Origin: Elmis aenea
Taxonomy: Eukaryota > Arthropoda > Insecta > Coleoptera > Elmidae
Assembly: GCA_947652605.1 (NCBI GenBank)
Contig: OX393581.1
Span: 50,801,924-50,865,923 of the forward strand
Direction: 5' to 3'
DNA: 64,000 nucleotides
Both the position numbers and the translations under genes were made by a program. The first letter of the stretch is position 1. Every line of letters starts with the position of its first letter. Positions 12,480 to 23,344 of this stretch are shown piece after piece. A model generated the notes under the pieces. That model saw only the letters and a program-made list of their open reading frames with translations. It was not told the DNA's origin and ran no database searches.

Positions 12480-14210
12480 TTAATTTTTGGAGGTACATAT
12501 AGAACAATTTTCTGGTTATTGTATCTTATACTGGGTGTCGTCTTACGGTATCAATGTTATAATCCATATATGAGGAATATATTGCAAAAGAGGCACCGAC
12601 GCTTGGGCGTCTTTTGCTAAAATTGGCAAAAACGGCTTCGACTATGTGAGCTAAACATGCCCAAGTAGTTTTAGAACAATGACTTTAATAATTTTCTAGT
12701 TATTGTATTTTATATGGGGTGTTGTCTCACGGTATTAATGTTGTCAACCAGATATGCGGTATATATTGCGAAAGAGGTACCGACGCTTGGGCGTCTTGTG
12801 CTAAAATTGACAAAAACGTCTTCGACTATGTTAGCTAAACATCCCCAGGTAATTTTAGAACCATGACTTTAATAATTTTGTAGTTATTGTATCTTATACG
12901 GGGTGTTGTCTTACGGTATTAATGTTGTCAACCAGATATGCGGTATATATTGCGAAAGAGGTACCGACGCTTGGGCGTCTTGTGCTAAAATTGACAAAAA
13001 CGTCCGACTATGTTAGCTAAACATGCCCAGGTAATTTTAGAACCATGACTTTAATAATTTTGTAGTTATTGTATCTTATACGGGTTGTTGTCTTACGGTA
13101 TTAATGTTGTCAACCAGATATGCGGTATATATTGCGAAAGAGGTACCGACGCTTGGGCGTCTTGTGCTAAAATTGACAAAAACGTCTTCGACTATGTTAG
13201 CTAAACATGCCCAGGTAATTTTAGAACCATGACTTTAATAATTTTGTAGTTATTGTATCTTATACGGGGTGTTGTCTTACGGTATTAATGTTGTCAACCA
13301 GATATGCGGTATATATTGCGAAAGAGGTACCGACGCTTGGGCGTCTTTAGCTAAAATTGACAAAAACGGCTTCGACTATGTTAGCTAAACATGCCCAGGT
13401 AATTTTAGAACCAAAACTTAAACAATTTTCAAGTTATTGTATCTTATACGGGGTGTTCTTTTACGGTATTAATGTTATCAACCAGATATGCGGTATATAT
13501 TGCAAAAGAGGTACCGACGCATGGGCGTCTTTTGCTAAAATTGACAAAAACGGCTTCGACTATGTTAGCTTAACATGCCCAGGTCATTTTGGAACCAAGG
13601 CTGTAATAATTTTCAAGTTATTGTATCTTATACTGGGCGTTGTTTTACGGTATTAATGTTATCATCCACATATGCGGTACATATTGCAATAGAGGTACCG
13701 ACGCTTGGGCGTCTTTTGCTAAAGTTGACAAAAACGGCTTTGACTATGTTAGCTTAACATGCCCTGGTAATTTTAGAACCATGACTTTAATAATTTTCTA
13801 GTTATTGTATCTTAGACGGGGTGTTCTCACGGTATTACTGTTATCAACCAGATATGCGGTATATACGCAAAAGAGGTACCGACGCTTGGGCGTCTTTAGC
13901 TAAAATTGACAAAAACGTCTTCGACTATTTTAGCTAAATGTGCCCAGGTAATTTTAGTACCATGACTTTAATAATTTTGTAGTTATTGTATCTTATACGG
14001 GGTGTTGTCTTACGGTATTAATGTTATCAACCAGATATGCGGTATATATTGCAAAATAGGTACCGACGCTTGGGCGTCTTTTGCTAAAATTGACAATAAC
14101 GGCTTCGACTATGTTAGCTAAACATGCCCAGGTCATTTTAGAACCATGACTTAGATACATTTCTAGTTATTGTATATTATAAGGTGTATTGTCTTAAGAT
14201 ATTAATGACT
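12480..14210. repeat. 184-bp satellite array, about nine copies
   Basis: A tandem array. The marker GAGGTACCGACGCTTGGGCG or its variants recurs at 12590, 12774, 12958, 13140, 13324, 13508, 13692, 13873 and 14057, giving a period of 181-184 bp. Each unit holds a perfect small hairpin, GACGC-TTGG-GCGTC. The central units (12.77-13.32 kb) are nearly identical and the outer ones more diverged, as expected for turnover by unequal exchange. Open frames crossing several units follow from the repeat period and are not genes. The monomer length is in the nucleosomal range typical of insect satellites. Confidence 0.95.
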
Positions 14211-15111
14211 TTCGAACAGTTATTCATTTACTATAAAAAATTAACTAAATTGAAATTCTTTGTTTTACGAAGTATTTCCTGTGTAAATGCTAGACCAGTT
14301 TCAAGACTGTTTTCTTATTTATTTATCTCTTTACACACCAGGAGCTGTCATAGCAAAGATTACCATTGGCAACGACATACATTTTAAACTGTATTGATTT
14401 AGTTGAATGACAATAAAACATCGTCGTCTAATCTTTGTTTAAACTTCAAACTTTCTTTCTATCACCGCATAAATGTTTGTGTTTAGATATATCTATTGAC
14501 TATTTCATAGATCTTTTATGGTAGTATATTCTTTGTTTAATGTTTTTATTTTAACAAAGTGTATTATATCTGTCTTCTCGATGATAATTTAAACGAATCA
14601 ACATTAAAATTAGTTTTAAAAGTAAAGCAGATTATTCTTCATATATACCAAATCTACTCTAGAATGTACGCGCTCGGAATTTCGCCTAAAACTTCGCCGT
14701 AATTTTATAGCTCATCGAATATTCTATACCATCAAGTATTATCGAGATCTCTCAAATTTTGGGCATAGCATGAAATCAGGTCCTTTAAATACAAATCACG
14801 AATCCTTTTTGTACGATCCCACGAGTTGGCGAAATCTACAAACGTATTTAATTCGGAAATAATTCAATAATTTAAACGTTCAAATAAAACGTTCGATCGA
14901 ATCTATTCTCCCTGCAGTAACAGTTTAACCGTATTGGCGCTGAATTACCGTGCCGCTAATTAAAATTCAATAATTGATTGGATATGTGTATGATATTTTA
15001 AAGCAGACGAAAATGTAGAGATTATTTTAAACTTGCGTTTTTATTTCCTGATTATCAGGATATTGTTAACGTGGGTAATTTTAAACATTAATTTTTATAT
15101 TGTCATGTTCT
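14211..15111. other. Unannotated DNA
   Basis: No gene or clear repeat recognised. Confidence 0.4.
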
Positions 15112-15832
15112 TAGTAAATTAATAGAGCAAATAATTTGTTATCAGTAGTAATATTATAAATGCATTGAAAATTATCGATAATTTTTGTTAAATATGCCCG
15201 AATGCAAGTTGAACTGGAAAAAAAAAACGAGTGCTGAAGTGCACAGTGATTTTTTCTGATTCAACTTGCATGAGTGAAGATTGGTCAAAAATTAGAGATT
15301 ATTTGCAATGCACGAGTTGTATTTTGTCAGAAAATTTCCTTCACCTAACCTACCTGTCAAATTAAATGTATGTTATGTCAACTTTTACAAGTACTGTCAG
15401 AGTGGTGCATCAGAGGTGTGGTTTAATCTATATTAAAGTAACACTACTGGTCGCCGGAATTCGTCAAAAAACTATCAAGATCAAAATATTTAATTGTCTC
15501 CAAATTTATATTTTCGACCAATCACAAACTCAGATTTCTTAGAAACGACCAATAAACGCATGAAAATCTGTTAATTGCGAAAAGGATATTATCAGTGTAT
15601 GATTGTTTATTGGTCATTTCAAGGAAATCTGAGTTTGTTATTGGGCGAAAACGCAAATTTGACAGGAGACTCAACATCTGACAGGGGAATGTAAAATTAT
15701 TACCTTGTAATAATGCTCCTAACGGTAGTCTCTAGAAGATTTAAGATAATCACTTATCTTAAAACGCAAATTTGACAGTTGAAGGAAATTTTTGTATTCA
15801 TAGTAAATTAATAGAGCAAATAATTTGTTATC
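15112..15832. repeat. Insert flanked by 32-bp direct repeats
   Basis: The 32-bp sequence starting TAGTAAATTAATAGAGCAAA occurs perfectly at 15112-15143 and 15801-15832, bracketing ~657 bp with no coding potential. This could be a long target-site duplication around an insertion, or the footprint of a local duplication. The insert contains a fold-back (15495-15670) and TTTGACAG/CTGTCAAAT motifs in both orientations. Confidence 0.6.
15495..15670. repeat. Fold-back MITE-like repeat, 176 bp
   Basis: The left arm runs from GTCTCC through CAAACTCAGATTTC to GACCAATAAAC. The right arm is its inverted copy (GTTTATTGGTC, GAAATCTGAGTTTG, ending GGAGAC). Arms are ~65 bp with several mismatches. It is non-coding. 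Confidence 0.7.
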
Positions 15833-16959
15833 TTGAAAAAAATCTCCTTATAACTCACGTTTCTTTGCATTATCATTTAGCAGTTTCTATTCGCGTTTTA
15901 ATACATTAAAGGGACTAATCCAGCAAACAGACATTAAAAGCTAATTCATTCGATCCGAAAGCGAATGTAAGACATTAAAAGGCAAGGGAAACAGAAACTC
16001 AAACACTGCCACACGAACGGTAATAACCGGGTCAATATTTTATTCGTTGCCTTACAAAGGCAAGCCAATTTCCACCTTTGTCTTGTACCGGGTTGAAAGT
16101 CTATATTTTCCCATTATTTAGGATCTTCTCGTTTGCTCATGGATACAACAATGGTCATAAATTAGAATTACCGCTACCGGCTAGTCCAACAATTTATATT
16201 TAACACGCTTTGCACAGCTGGGAAATTATTGCGTTAAATTCATTAAAGAAACAGCCACTATATTTCACGTTAAGCATAAAAACATATAAAGTGCCGTGTA
16301 AATATGCCGCGCTCAGAATTTGAGAAAGTGAAGATAAACATCTTGAAAACAAATACGAAGTAGGTATATTTTAAGTTATACAGGGTTCTCGTTTTTCGAG
16401 GGCCACTATGGGGATCTCGTAAACGGTAATTGTTACGACTACGGTTAAATTAGGGCAAAGTTGTATATTCAGGTGCTTAATAATTCGACGCAAACAGAAC
16501 TTATCTAGCTTTTTTATTTTTTGAGATATAGGGGAAAAAGTAAAAACGTGGATTTTTGTTTTTTGCCCGTAAGTTTTTCATTTGATGTCGAATTTAATTT
16601 CTGTAAAAACTTTTTCATGGTCACTTTTTGCAAGGAATCAAATTCCCCAATTATATTTTCCGTGCGACGTTTCGTTTTTTTAAAACCATCATCAGGTTAA
16701 TTTTTTCTTATGGACGCTATATCTGATTTTAACGCCAATTTGTAGAGCTTTTTTTTTGAATTAGGCAATGTATAACAAGACTTTTTTGAAACAATTGTTG
16801 TTAAAAATGGCAAAAACAAATATTTTATTTAAAACAAATCCTAATCGGCATGGTAAATAATTGCCTTTGTCCATTTTTCCTAGGAAGCACGTAAGTAAAC
16901 CTCATGAAATTACTAATAAAGGGATTTATTTAAATAAAATAGGTAACAATAAATATGTT
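15833..16959. other. Unannotated DNA, with a diverged ACAGGGT-family repeat
   Basis: No gene. From about 16379, ACAGGGTT is followed by text (GGGATCTCGTAAACGG, then a GGCAAAGTTG-type block) that also follows the ACAGGGTG motif at 36434 and 50371, so this looks like another copy of that repeat family. Confidence 0.45.
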
Positions 16960-17712
16960 AGGAAAGTATGCTCGCTCCGGTAGCCAGTCTTCCCGGAGCG
17001 GTTCACACGCGACGTGTAGATGTCTAGTGCTGTATGCTCGCTCCGGAAGCCAGACTTCCCGGAGCGGATAAGTAACACGCGACGTGTAGATGGGTGTCTA
17101 GTGCTATGCTCGCTCCGGGAGCCAGACTTCCCGGAGCGGATAACACGGGTGTAAATGGATGTCTAGTGCTGTATTCTGGCTTCGGGAGACAGACCTCCCG
17201 GAGCGGATTAGCGACGTGTAGATGGATTAGTGCTGTATGCTGGCTCCGGGAGCCAGACTTCCCGGAGCGGATAGCGTGTGTAAATGCATGTCTAGTGCTG
17301 TATTCTGGCTTCGGGAGCCAGACTTCCCGGAGCGGATAAGTAACGCGACGTGTAGATAGTCTAGTGCTGTATGCTCGCTCCGGGAACCAGACTTCCCGGA
17401 GCGGATAAGTAGCGACGGGTAGATGGACGCCTAGTGCTGTATGCTCGCTCCGGGAGCGATTTCCCGGAGCGGATAAGTAACGCGACGTGTAGATGGATTA
17501 GTGCTGTATGCTCGCTCCGGGAGCCAGACTTCCCGGAGCGGATAACATGCGACGTGTAGATGGTCGTGCTGTATGCTCGCTCCGGGAGCCAGACCACCCG
17601 GAGCGGATTAGTAGCGACGTGTATAGAATCGTGCTGTGTGCTGGCTCCGGGAGCCAGACCCCGGAGCGGACAATAACGCGACGTTAGATGGATGTAGTGC
17701 TGTATGCTCGCT
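16960..17712. repeat. GC-rich ~67-bp hairpin minisatellite, 11 copies
   Basis: The block CCGGAGCGG recurs at 16993, 17059, 17131, 17198, 17262, 17327, 17396, 17464, 17533, 17598 and 17661, spacing 63-72 bp. Each unit carries an inverted repeat GCTCCGGGA-GCCAGACT-TCCCGGAGC with perfect 9-bp arms, then GCGACGTGTAGATG and a CTAGTGCTGTATGC link. Long open frames appear on both strands because of the composition and period; they are not genes. The array is markedly GC-rich against AT-rich surroundings. Confidence 0.95.
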
Positions 17713-17860
17713 AAGGATTATTGCGCTTGTGTTCACATTAAAAATATACTACTTTTATGCAGATGTAAGGCAAGTTATTTATGTTGAAGTTCAAAATTTG
17801 ACAGTTTATTATGAAGGAGGTGCAAGTCCATTGTTCTAAGACAATGACACATTTCTCTAG

Positions 17861-18316
17861 CCTCATCGCCATTTTAAAATACTTATTTTTGGACGAATCT
17901 TTGTCGGGCAACACCTACAAAGAACAGTAAACAAACTGATCCAAAAAAGCGAGCAATACCTTACGAACGTGTCCTCTAAGGAATTCTTAATGCGGTTCAC
18001 AGATAAATTTAAAGTAACCGAATCCCAAGCCGGTTATGTTCGCACAGAAGCCGACGAAGTGACTGAAATAATAAACAAGACTAGTGCATCGACCCAGGTA
18101 TAGGGTAAAGTAACCCTCTTCCAAAAATCTAAAGCGGTGAAAACCTTGTCACTTAAGACCTATACCCTCGACACGAACTTCCTTTCTTTGAAAGACTTGA
18201 ACGATATTAAAATGTTATGGTGGAGACTTGAGCAACCAGAGGCTTACTCTTCAGCTACTCCAAAATATTTTAAGGAAGGAAAGCTCCAACAACGTCGCGT
18301 AAACGTTTTTAAATGA
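17861..18316 (+). pseudogene. Unassigned coding-like relic with one internal TAG
   Basis: Apart from a TAG at 18101-18103 this frame is open for ~150 codons. It reads IFVGQHLQRTVNKLIQ, SKEFLMRFTDKFKV, EADEVTEIINKT, and after the stop LKDLNDIKMLWWRLEQPEAY. Composition is less AT-rich than the flanks and residue usage looks protein-like (many K, E, T, L). I do not recognise a family. It could be a decayed host exon, an old viral insertion or part of an unknown transposon. The readthrough across the TAG argues for one formerly continuous coding sequence and not for chance. Confidence 0.4.
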
Positions 18317-18402
18317 TACAAACCTAACGCTGTATTAAGTGTTACAATATGCAGAACTTTTATCTAAGAGTATATTACTTTAAAATGTTCATATCTGTTT
18401 GA

Positions 18403-18603
18403 GACAAATCGTACGACACGACCAAGTATGGCGACTTTGCAAATATAGCCGGCACTTTGATAAACATAAAAGACTTCGACAAATACAGCCCGTTCCGGAC
18501 CACAGCCGATAGTTATCCCAAAGTGGATCCCTGGACGCCAGCGAGCCCTTTGAAGCGGTCGCTCCAAGGATCCTCCAAAGAACCGGTATACACAACAAAC
18601 TAA
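18403..18603 (+). pseudogene. Unassigned coding-like relic, 66 codons
   Basis: An open frame between two stops encodes TKYGDFANIAGTLINIKDF, then FRTTADSYPKVDPWTPASP. It has GC-richer codons than the surrounding DNA and is ~90 bp beyond the relic at 17861-18316, so the two may derive from one source. No domain recognised. Antisense frames here are shadows. Confidence 0.35.
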
Positions 18604-19164
18604 TCGATTGCTTCAACACTAACTTGAGGAGTCCTTCAACAAAGATCGTGTTGACTGGGCGGTTTTCTCAGTAATTAAACTTTGTGTTTGCTGAGAAATA
18701 ATATCAAAGCTTCTTTTTTCTGGTAACTTTCCTTTAGCGTACTTTAAGATGTTTGAGTAAACTTTCAACGACTTTATAATTAATTTTGGTACTTACGCAA
18801 GCCCGGGAACTTGACTGAAGTATTTCAGGTAATATATTCAAGTGATTTCAGTGGCATCTTATACTTTAATTAGATTCTGAGAGTGGAGCAAGTAGCACAC
18901 AAAAACTACACTGTAATTTGATAATTTGATCAAAACACTGGTACAAAAACTTTGTTGGTGTACTTAAAAATTAAAATGTTTCATGGAAATTGGAAAGTTA
19001 AGTTTCTTTAAAGTTTCTGTTAATTATACAAGGTGTCTTATACAGTGTGTACAAAAAGTTACGTAACGAGTAAATATCTCGTCTTGTGATAACTTTACAA
19101 AAAAAGGTTTTAAGTAAAAGTTGTTTGTGTTTATTTACTACAAAACTTTAAATTAGTTTTAGTC

Positions 19165-19990
19165 AAGCTAAACTAAAATCCTTAACAGAATTAGCCCTTG
19201 AAGATGATGTGGTGCTTAGCTAAAAGCGTAAAGGACTTGCATTCAATCTAGACGTATGGGCAGATACATTAAGTAGATATAATATGAATATTAATATAAC
19301 AAAGACAATAGCTAAGGTTATATGAACCAGGTACAATTATGCTAGACCAAAAAATGTTGGAGCAGGTAGCGAATTTTAAATATTCAAGAACAATAATTGC
19401 AGAGAATGGTAAATTAGAGAGAGATCTGAATAACAGAATAGCGACAGCGACGAAATTTTACTACGCCACTAATAAATGTTTGATAAGTAGTAAGGAGATA
19501 TCAAAAGAAACGAAGACGCGAGTTTTTAATGCAGTGTACGTACCCATTCTCACGTACAGTTCAGAAACTTGGACACTAACACAAAAACAAAGAATACAGG
19601 AACAGGAAATGAGATTTCTGAGAAGAATAAAGGGATTTAGACTGATAGCTAAAATCAGTAACGAAAAAATTCGACATAACCTACGAGTAACAGATATTAA
19701 GAAAAATATGGAGACGGATCAATTAATATGGTTTTGACATCTACTACGCATGCCAGAAAGTAGATCCGCGAAAATAGGATGAAAAATGGAGATGGAGGGG
19801 AAAAGAAATAGAGGAAGACCAAGAATAAAATGGGAAAAAGGAGTGAGGAAGAGATTAGAAGAAAGAGGAGTCAGCTGGAGAGTTGTGCTACAATTAGCTA
19901 ACGATAGGCAGGAATGGAGATACATAACACAGAAATAGAAAAGCATACGTCGACACTGAAAGGTACAAGAGGAACCAATAAAGAAGAAGA
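19165..19990 (+). pseudogene. RTE-like LINE, RT palm to 3' end
   Basis: The segment begins with a damaged catalytic box (LTELALEDDVVLS, expected LAFADDVxLLA), continues through FNLDVWADTLSRYNMNINITKT, then an intact ~130-codon frame from 19339 (VANFKYSRTII, ERDLNNRIATATKFYYA, VFNAVYVPILTYSSETWTL, MRFLRRIKGF) and a basic GRPRIKWEK tail. The order is that of the RT palm, thumb and C-terminal region of insect RTE-like endonuclease-RT elements. It ends in GGTACAAGAGGAACCAA plus an AAG/AAT-rich tail, identical in layout to the copy at 70-715. It is 5'-truncated and frameshifted near 19320, so inactive. Confidence 0.85.
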
Positions 19991-20570
19991 ATAATAATAA
20001 TAAGAACAGAAAAAGAGAATTAGGATTTTTTTTAAAACTTAATTTGTTTTAAGAAAATATGGTTACCGTAGCCGGGTCTAGGAAGATTCACCGAAAACCA
20101 ATTCACCGAAAGCAATTCACCGAAAATCAATTCACCGAACAAGCAATTCACCGAACAAGCAATTCACCGAACAAGCAATTCACTGAATCATCGAAAAATA
20201 AATGGATATAAATTACATGAAATATGTTAATCAAAGATCAGAAAGTAATATATTGTGACTGACCATCCTATTTTGTACATTGGTTGCACTTTTTGGGGTT
20301 AAGTACTTATTACTCATATTTTTATTGTTTTTAATTATGGCTTTATAAGATGGTTGGACCCTCAAACGTTGTTTTACGTATTTATATCCACAGGTATAGA
20401 GCAATTATTACACAGTAAGAAATAAATAAAAAAATTAGAAAATAATATATTTATTTAAAAAAATATTGTCAAATAATCATAATTTACATAATATTATTTA
20501 ATACCTATACATAATTACAAGATACCTAGTAGCACTAGTAGCTTATATTATGAGCTATATCCCTAATATA

Positions 20571-20795
20571 ATCAAGTATGTTAATATTGTCGAAGTCGCC
20601 GACAACAGATCTCAATCGTTGAGCGCAGTCTCTATAGTTGAAAAAAAAACACTAATGCAACTTTGCTCTGCTTACCTGCAAAAAGGCAAAAATCTGTCCC
20701 TTCCATCGCATTTTTCTAATCTTCCAACCAATATATAAATACAAGCAAATGGCTTACAATTTCATTTCAAAATATCTGCAGAGTTTGTGTAATAG
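20571..20795 (+). other. Core of the MULE upstream of the FLYWCH frame
   Basis: Unique sequence between the left arm and the FLYWCH frame. A short open frame with no recognised domain covers part of it. A promoter is possible but not identifiable. Confidence 0.35.
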
Positions 20796-21029
20796 GAAAA
20801 AAGGAAGAATAAGTTATTATGTGACGGACACTTGTTTTTCAAAGACAAACAAAGTCCAGACGAGAAGATCTACTGGAAGTGTGAATACTACCAGAAGACA
20901 AAGTGCACGGCGAGGATGATAACTGTGAAGGATAATGTTATTAAGGTGAGCAGTAAACACAACCACGTTGGTGACGCAGCTGCAGTAGAAGCAACAAAAA
21001 TTTACGCAAGAATTCGAACATTATATTAG
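20796..21029 (+). CDS. FLYWCH-type zinc-finger protein fragment in a MULE
   Basis: Seventy-seven codons. The frame opens after a TAG at 20793-20795 and reads LLCDGHLFFKDK...KIYWKCEYYQKTKCTARMIT...VSSKHNHVGD. This matches the FLYWCH finger: an aromatic-rich start, YWKC, C at +7, and a terminal HNH, giving Cys-x(n)-Cys-x(n)-His-x-His for one zinc. FLYWCH fingers bind DNA and accompany MULE transposases. The frame lacks an ATG before the finger, so it could be an exon or a broken gene. The stop codon (21027-21029) falls just inside the right inverted arm. The downstream transposase is missing; compare the MULE relic at 34446-34996, which keeps transposase sequence. Confidence 0.75.
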   Translation, partial: EKRKNKLLCDGHLFFKDKQSPDEKIYWKCEYYQKTKCTARMITVKDNVIKVSSKHNHVGDAAAVEATKIYARIRTLY

Positions 21030-21503
21030 GGGTATGGCTCATAATATAAGCTACTAGTGTAGGTATCTTGTAATTATGTATAGGTATTAAATAATATTAT
21101 GTAAATTATGATTATTTGACAATATTTTTTTTAAATAAATATATTTTCTAATTTTTTTATTTATTTCTTACTGTGTAATAATTGCTCTATACCTGTGGAT
21201 ATAAATAAGTAAAACAACGTTTGAGGGTCCAACCATCTTATGAAGCCATAATTAAAAACAATAAAAATATGAGTAATAAGTACTTAACCCCAAAAAGTGC
21301 AACCAATGTACAAAATAGGATGGTCAGTCACAATATATTACTTTCTGATCTTTGATTAACATATTTCATGTAATTTATATCCATTTATTTTTCGATGATT
21401 CGGTGAATTGCTTGTTCGGTGAATTGATTTTCGGTGAATTGCTTTCGGTGAATTGCTTTCGGTGAATTGGTTTTCGGTGAATGTTCCGAATACCACCGTA
21501 GCC

Positions 21504-22716
21504 ATCCTGTACAATTTATAATCCTTGCTTAAAATCATCACGTTTTTATTTTAGCTTCGCAGTAAAGCCAGAATTAACGAAACCTTCATTAGGAGCAAAA
21601 AAAGGTGCACTTAAAATAATTGAGCGAAGCCCTCCAATAAAATTCGGGATTTCGTTTTCACATTTTAACTGAATTTTGATGAGAGAAAGCTCTTATAGAA
21701 AATCGATTAAATTCCATTCGCGTGTTCGGCTCAAGCATTCAAAGTTTACAAAATACGTTATTCAGATTTCCGATAAGAAAGTTCAGAAATTGATTTACGG
21801 AGTTTATGATTTACGGCCGTTTCTTTTTTAACTTTTTTTTTGTACATTTAACATTTCTTTTCATGCCACATATTATGCCCATAAACAATTATTTGTCCAA
21901 CAAAACCATGCCCAACGTTCTCTATACATCTGTTGACGTGACTTCGTTAATTATTTATAGGTTATGCACGATTTGGTCTTTTAATGTTGCTTGTACTTAA
22001 ATTTTCGTTATTAAAATTACATATTTATTAATTCTGAAACATAACGTGACTAAGCTACATCAGATTTTGCAAAACGCCGAAACGTTATATCAAAAGTACT
22101 CAAACCCATCATTAAAGTATTTTTAGAAACCATTAAAACGAAATAATAGATAAAACATCAATAAACAAGACTGATTGTTTAGTGCTTTTGTCAAGAGCTT
22201 TTCAAAATATTCCGGTTCCGAGCTAATCGGAACGATAATTTAGGGTTTACTGTTATTTTTTTGCTCTTAAAATACCTAAATAAAGCTCTTCATTGCGAAT
22301 TTCTCTCTCTCGCGAAATTAGCAGAATTTCAAACGGAATCTAAAAATACTGCAGATATGCTGTCTTGCAAATGAAAACGAAATTAGCAACGACACATCAA
22401 AGAAAAAATAAAATATGAACTTTTTATAATACAGCCCCTATGGAAATGTTGTAGCTTTGCGTTGAAATAAATTTGTTAGGCGTTTCATTTAACACAGCAT
22501 TTTTACAGAAATAAATTACATGAATTTTAATGACGTTTTTACTCAAATCATCGAAAGTTTATTTAATAAAAGGTATTTTAATACTTTAATACTTTTGATT
22601 AAGTATACAGAACATCTAATATAAACATGAAATGTATGAGAATATCGGAAACGATAAAGAATTAAGATTTGGTTAAATAAAAAATTGTGTTTACCATCTA
22701 AAAAACTATATAAATG
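21504..22716. other. Unannotated DNA
   Basis: No gene or clear repeat recognised; short open frames look like chance. Confidence 0.4.
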
Positions 22717-22785
22717 TTACTCCCACTGTTGTTATAATTCCTGGGAACTGCTGTTATGGGTTCGCACATAATTTCTACTACCCTT
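22717..22785 (-). repeat. 69-bp partial duplicate of the LINE at 23556-23620
   Basis: TTACTCCCACTGTTGTTATA through GGGTTCGCACATA is nearly identical to 23556-23610, with one base missing. It is an isolated slice of RT coding sequence ~840 bp from the larger copy. Confidence 0.8.
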
Positions 22786-23344
22786 ATTTTTATTATTTTA
22801 TTATATTATTTTTATTCATACACCTTACTGTGTATTCTACTATGATGGGTTTCTTATCCTTAATATAATAGCGAGACCCTTCTTCCCATTTTATTATCAA
22901 GACATATTTTATAAAGTCATATCGTATAAGTTTCATGCATACTTCATGAACTGCCGTATGTTATGTGATACATAAAGGTCAAAGCTTTAAATGTTACGTT
23001 TCATAAAGTGTCATATAAATACCGTATTTTAGTCTTGCAGCTGCATACTTCACTTTTAAAAGTTATTGCATAGTCGATGTAACACGTAGTACTTAACAAA
23101 GGGTTTTAGATTCATCATGAAAATATGGAAATCTCTGAGACGTTAGAGATGGAACGATATTTACATTAGCAAACAAGTGTGTTTTAACGTCCTTAGTAGG
23201 AATTTAAACTGAAAATGTGCATAACGTACGCAGTTCTGGAAATATTTTGAAAAATTTTCATTTTTGAGGTCTCCTTAATACAAGTTTTCGTGTGAAACCA
23301 TAATTACAGAAAAACGACTTTAAATTAAAAAAATTGCTTATTTA

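Larger units (their letters stand above)
20074..21494. mobile_element. Mutator-like (MULE) element with ~480-bp TIRs and 9-bp TSD
   Basis: A 9-bp direct repeat ACCGTAGCC flanks the element (20065-20073 and 21495-21503). Inverted arms run about 20074-20570 and 21022-21494. The arms start with several copies of ATTCACCGAAA-type units (left) and GGTGAATTGCTTTCGG-type units (right), then continue as a near-identical inverted copy. Nine-base target duplications and long TIRs are hallmarks of the Mutator superfamily, and the ~450-bp core holds a FLYWCH finger, a domain often linked to animal MULEs. No transposase core is present. Inner arm sequence is related to the LTR-like repeat at 29442 and 45158. 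Confidence 0.85.

Noticed and set aside
13357..13757. Open frames of 60-99 codons in the satellite
   Set aside because: They follow the 184-bp period across tandem units and have no domain.
17094..17597. Open frames on both strands in the GC-rich minisatellite
   Set aside because: Produced by the repeat unit (REPDFPER-type peptide repeats); composition artefact.
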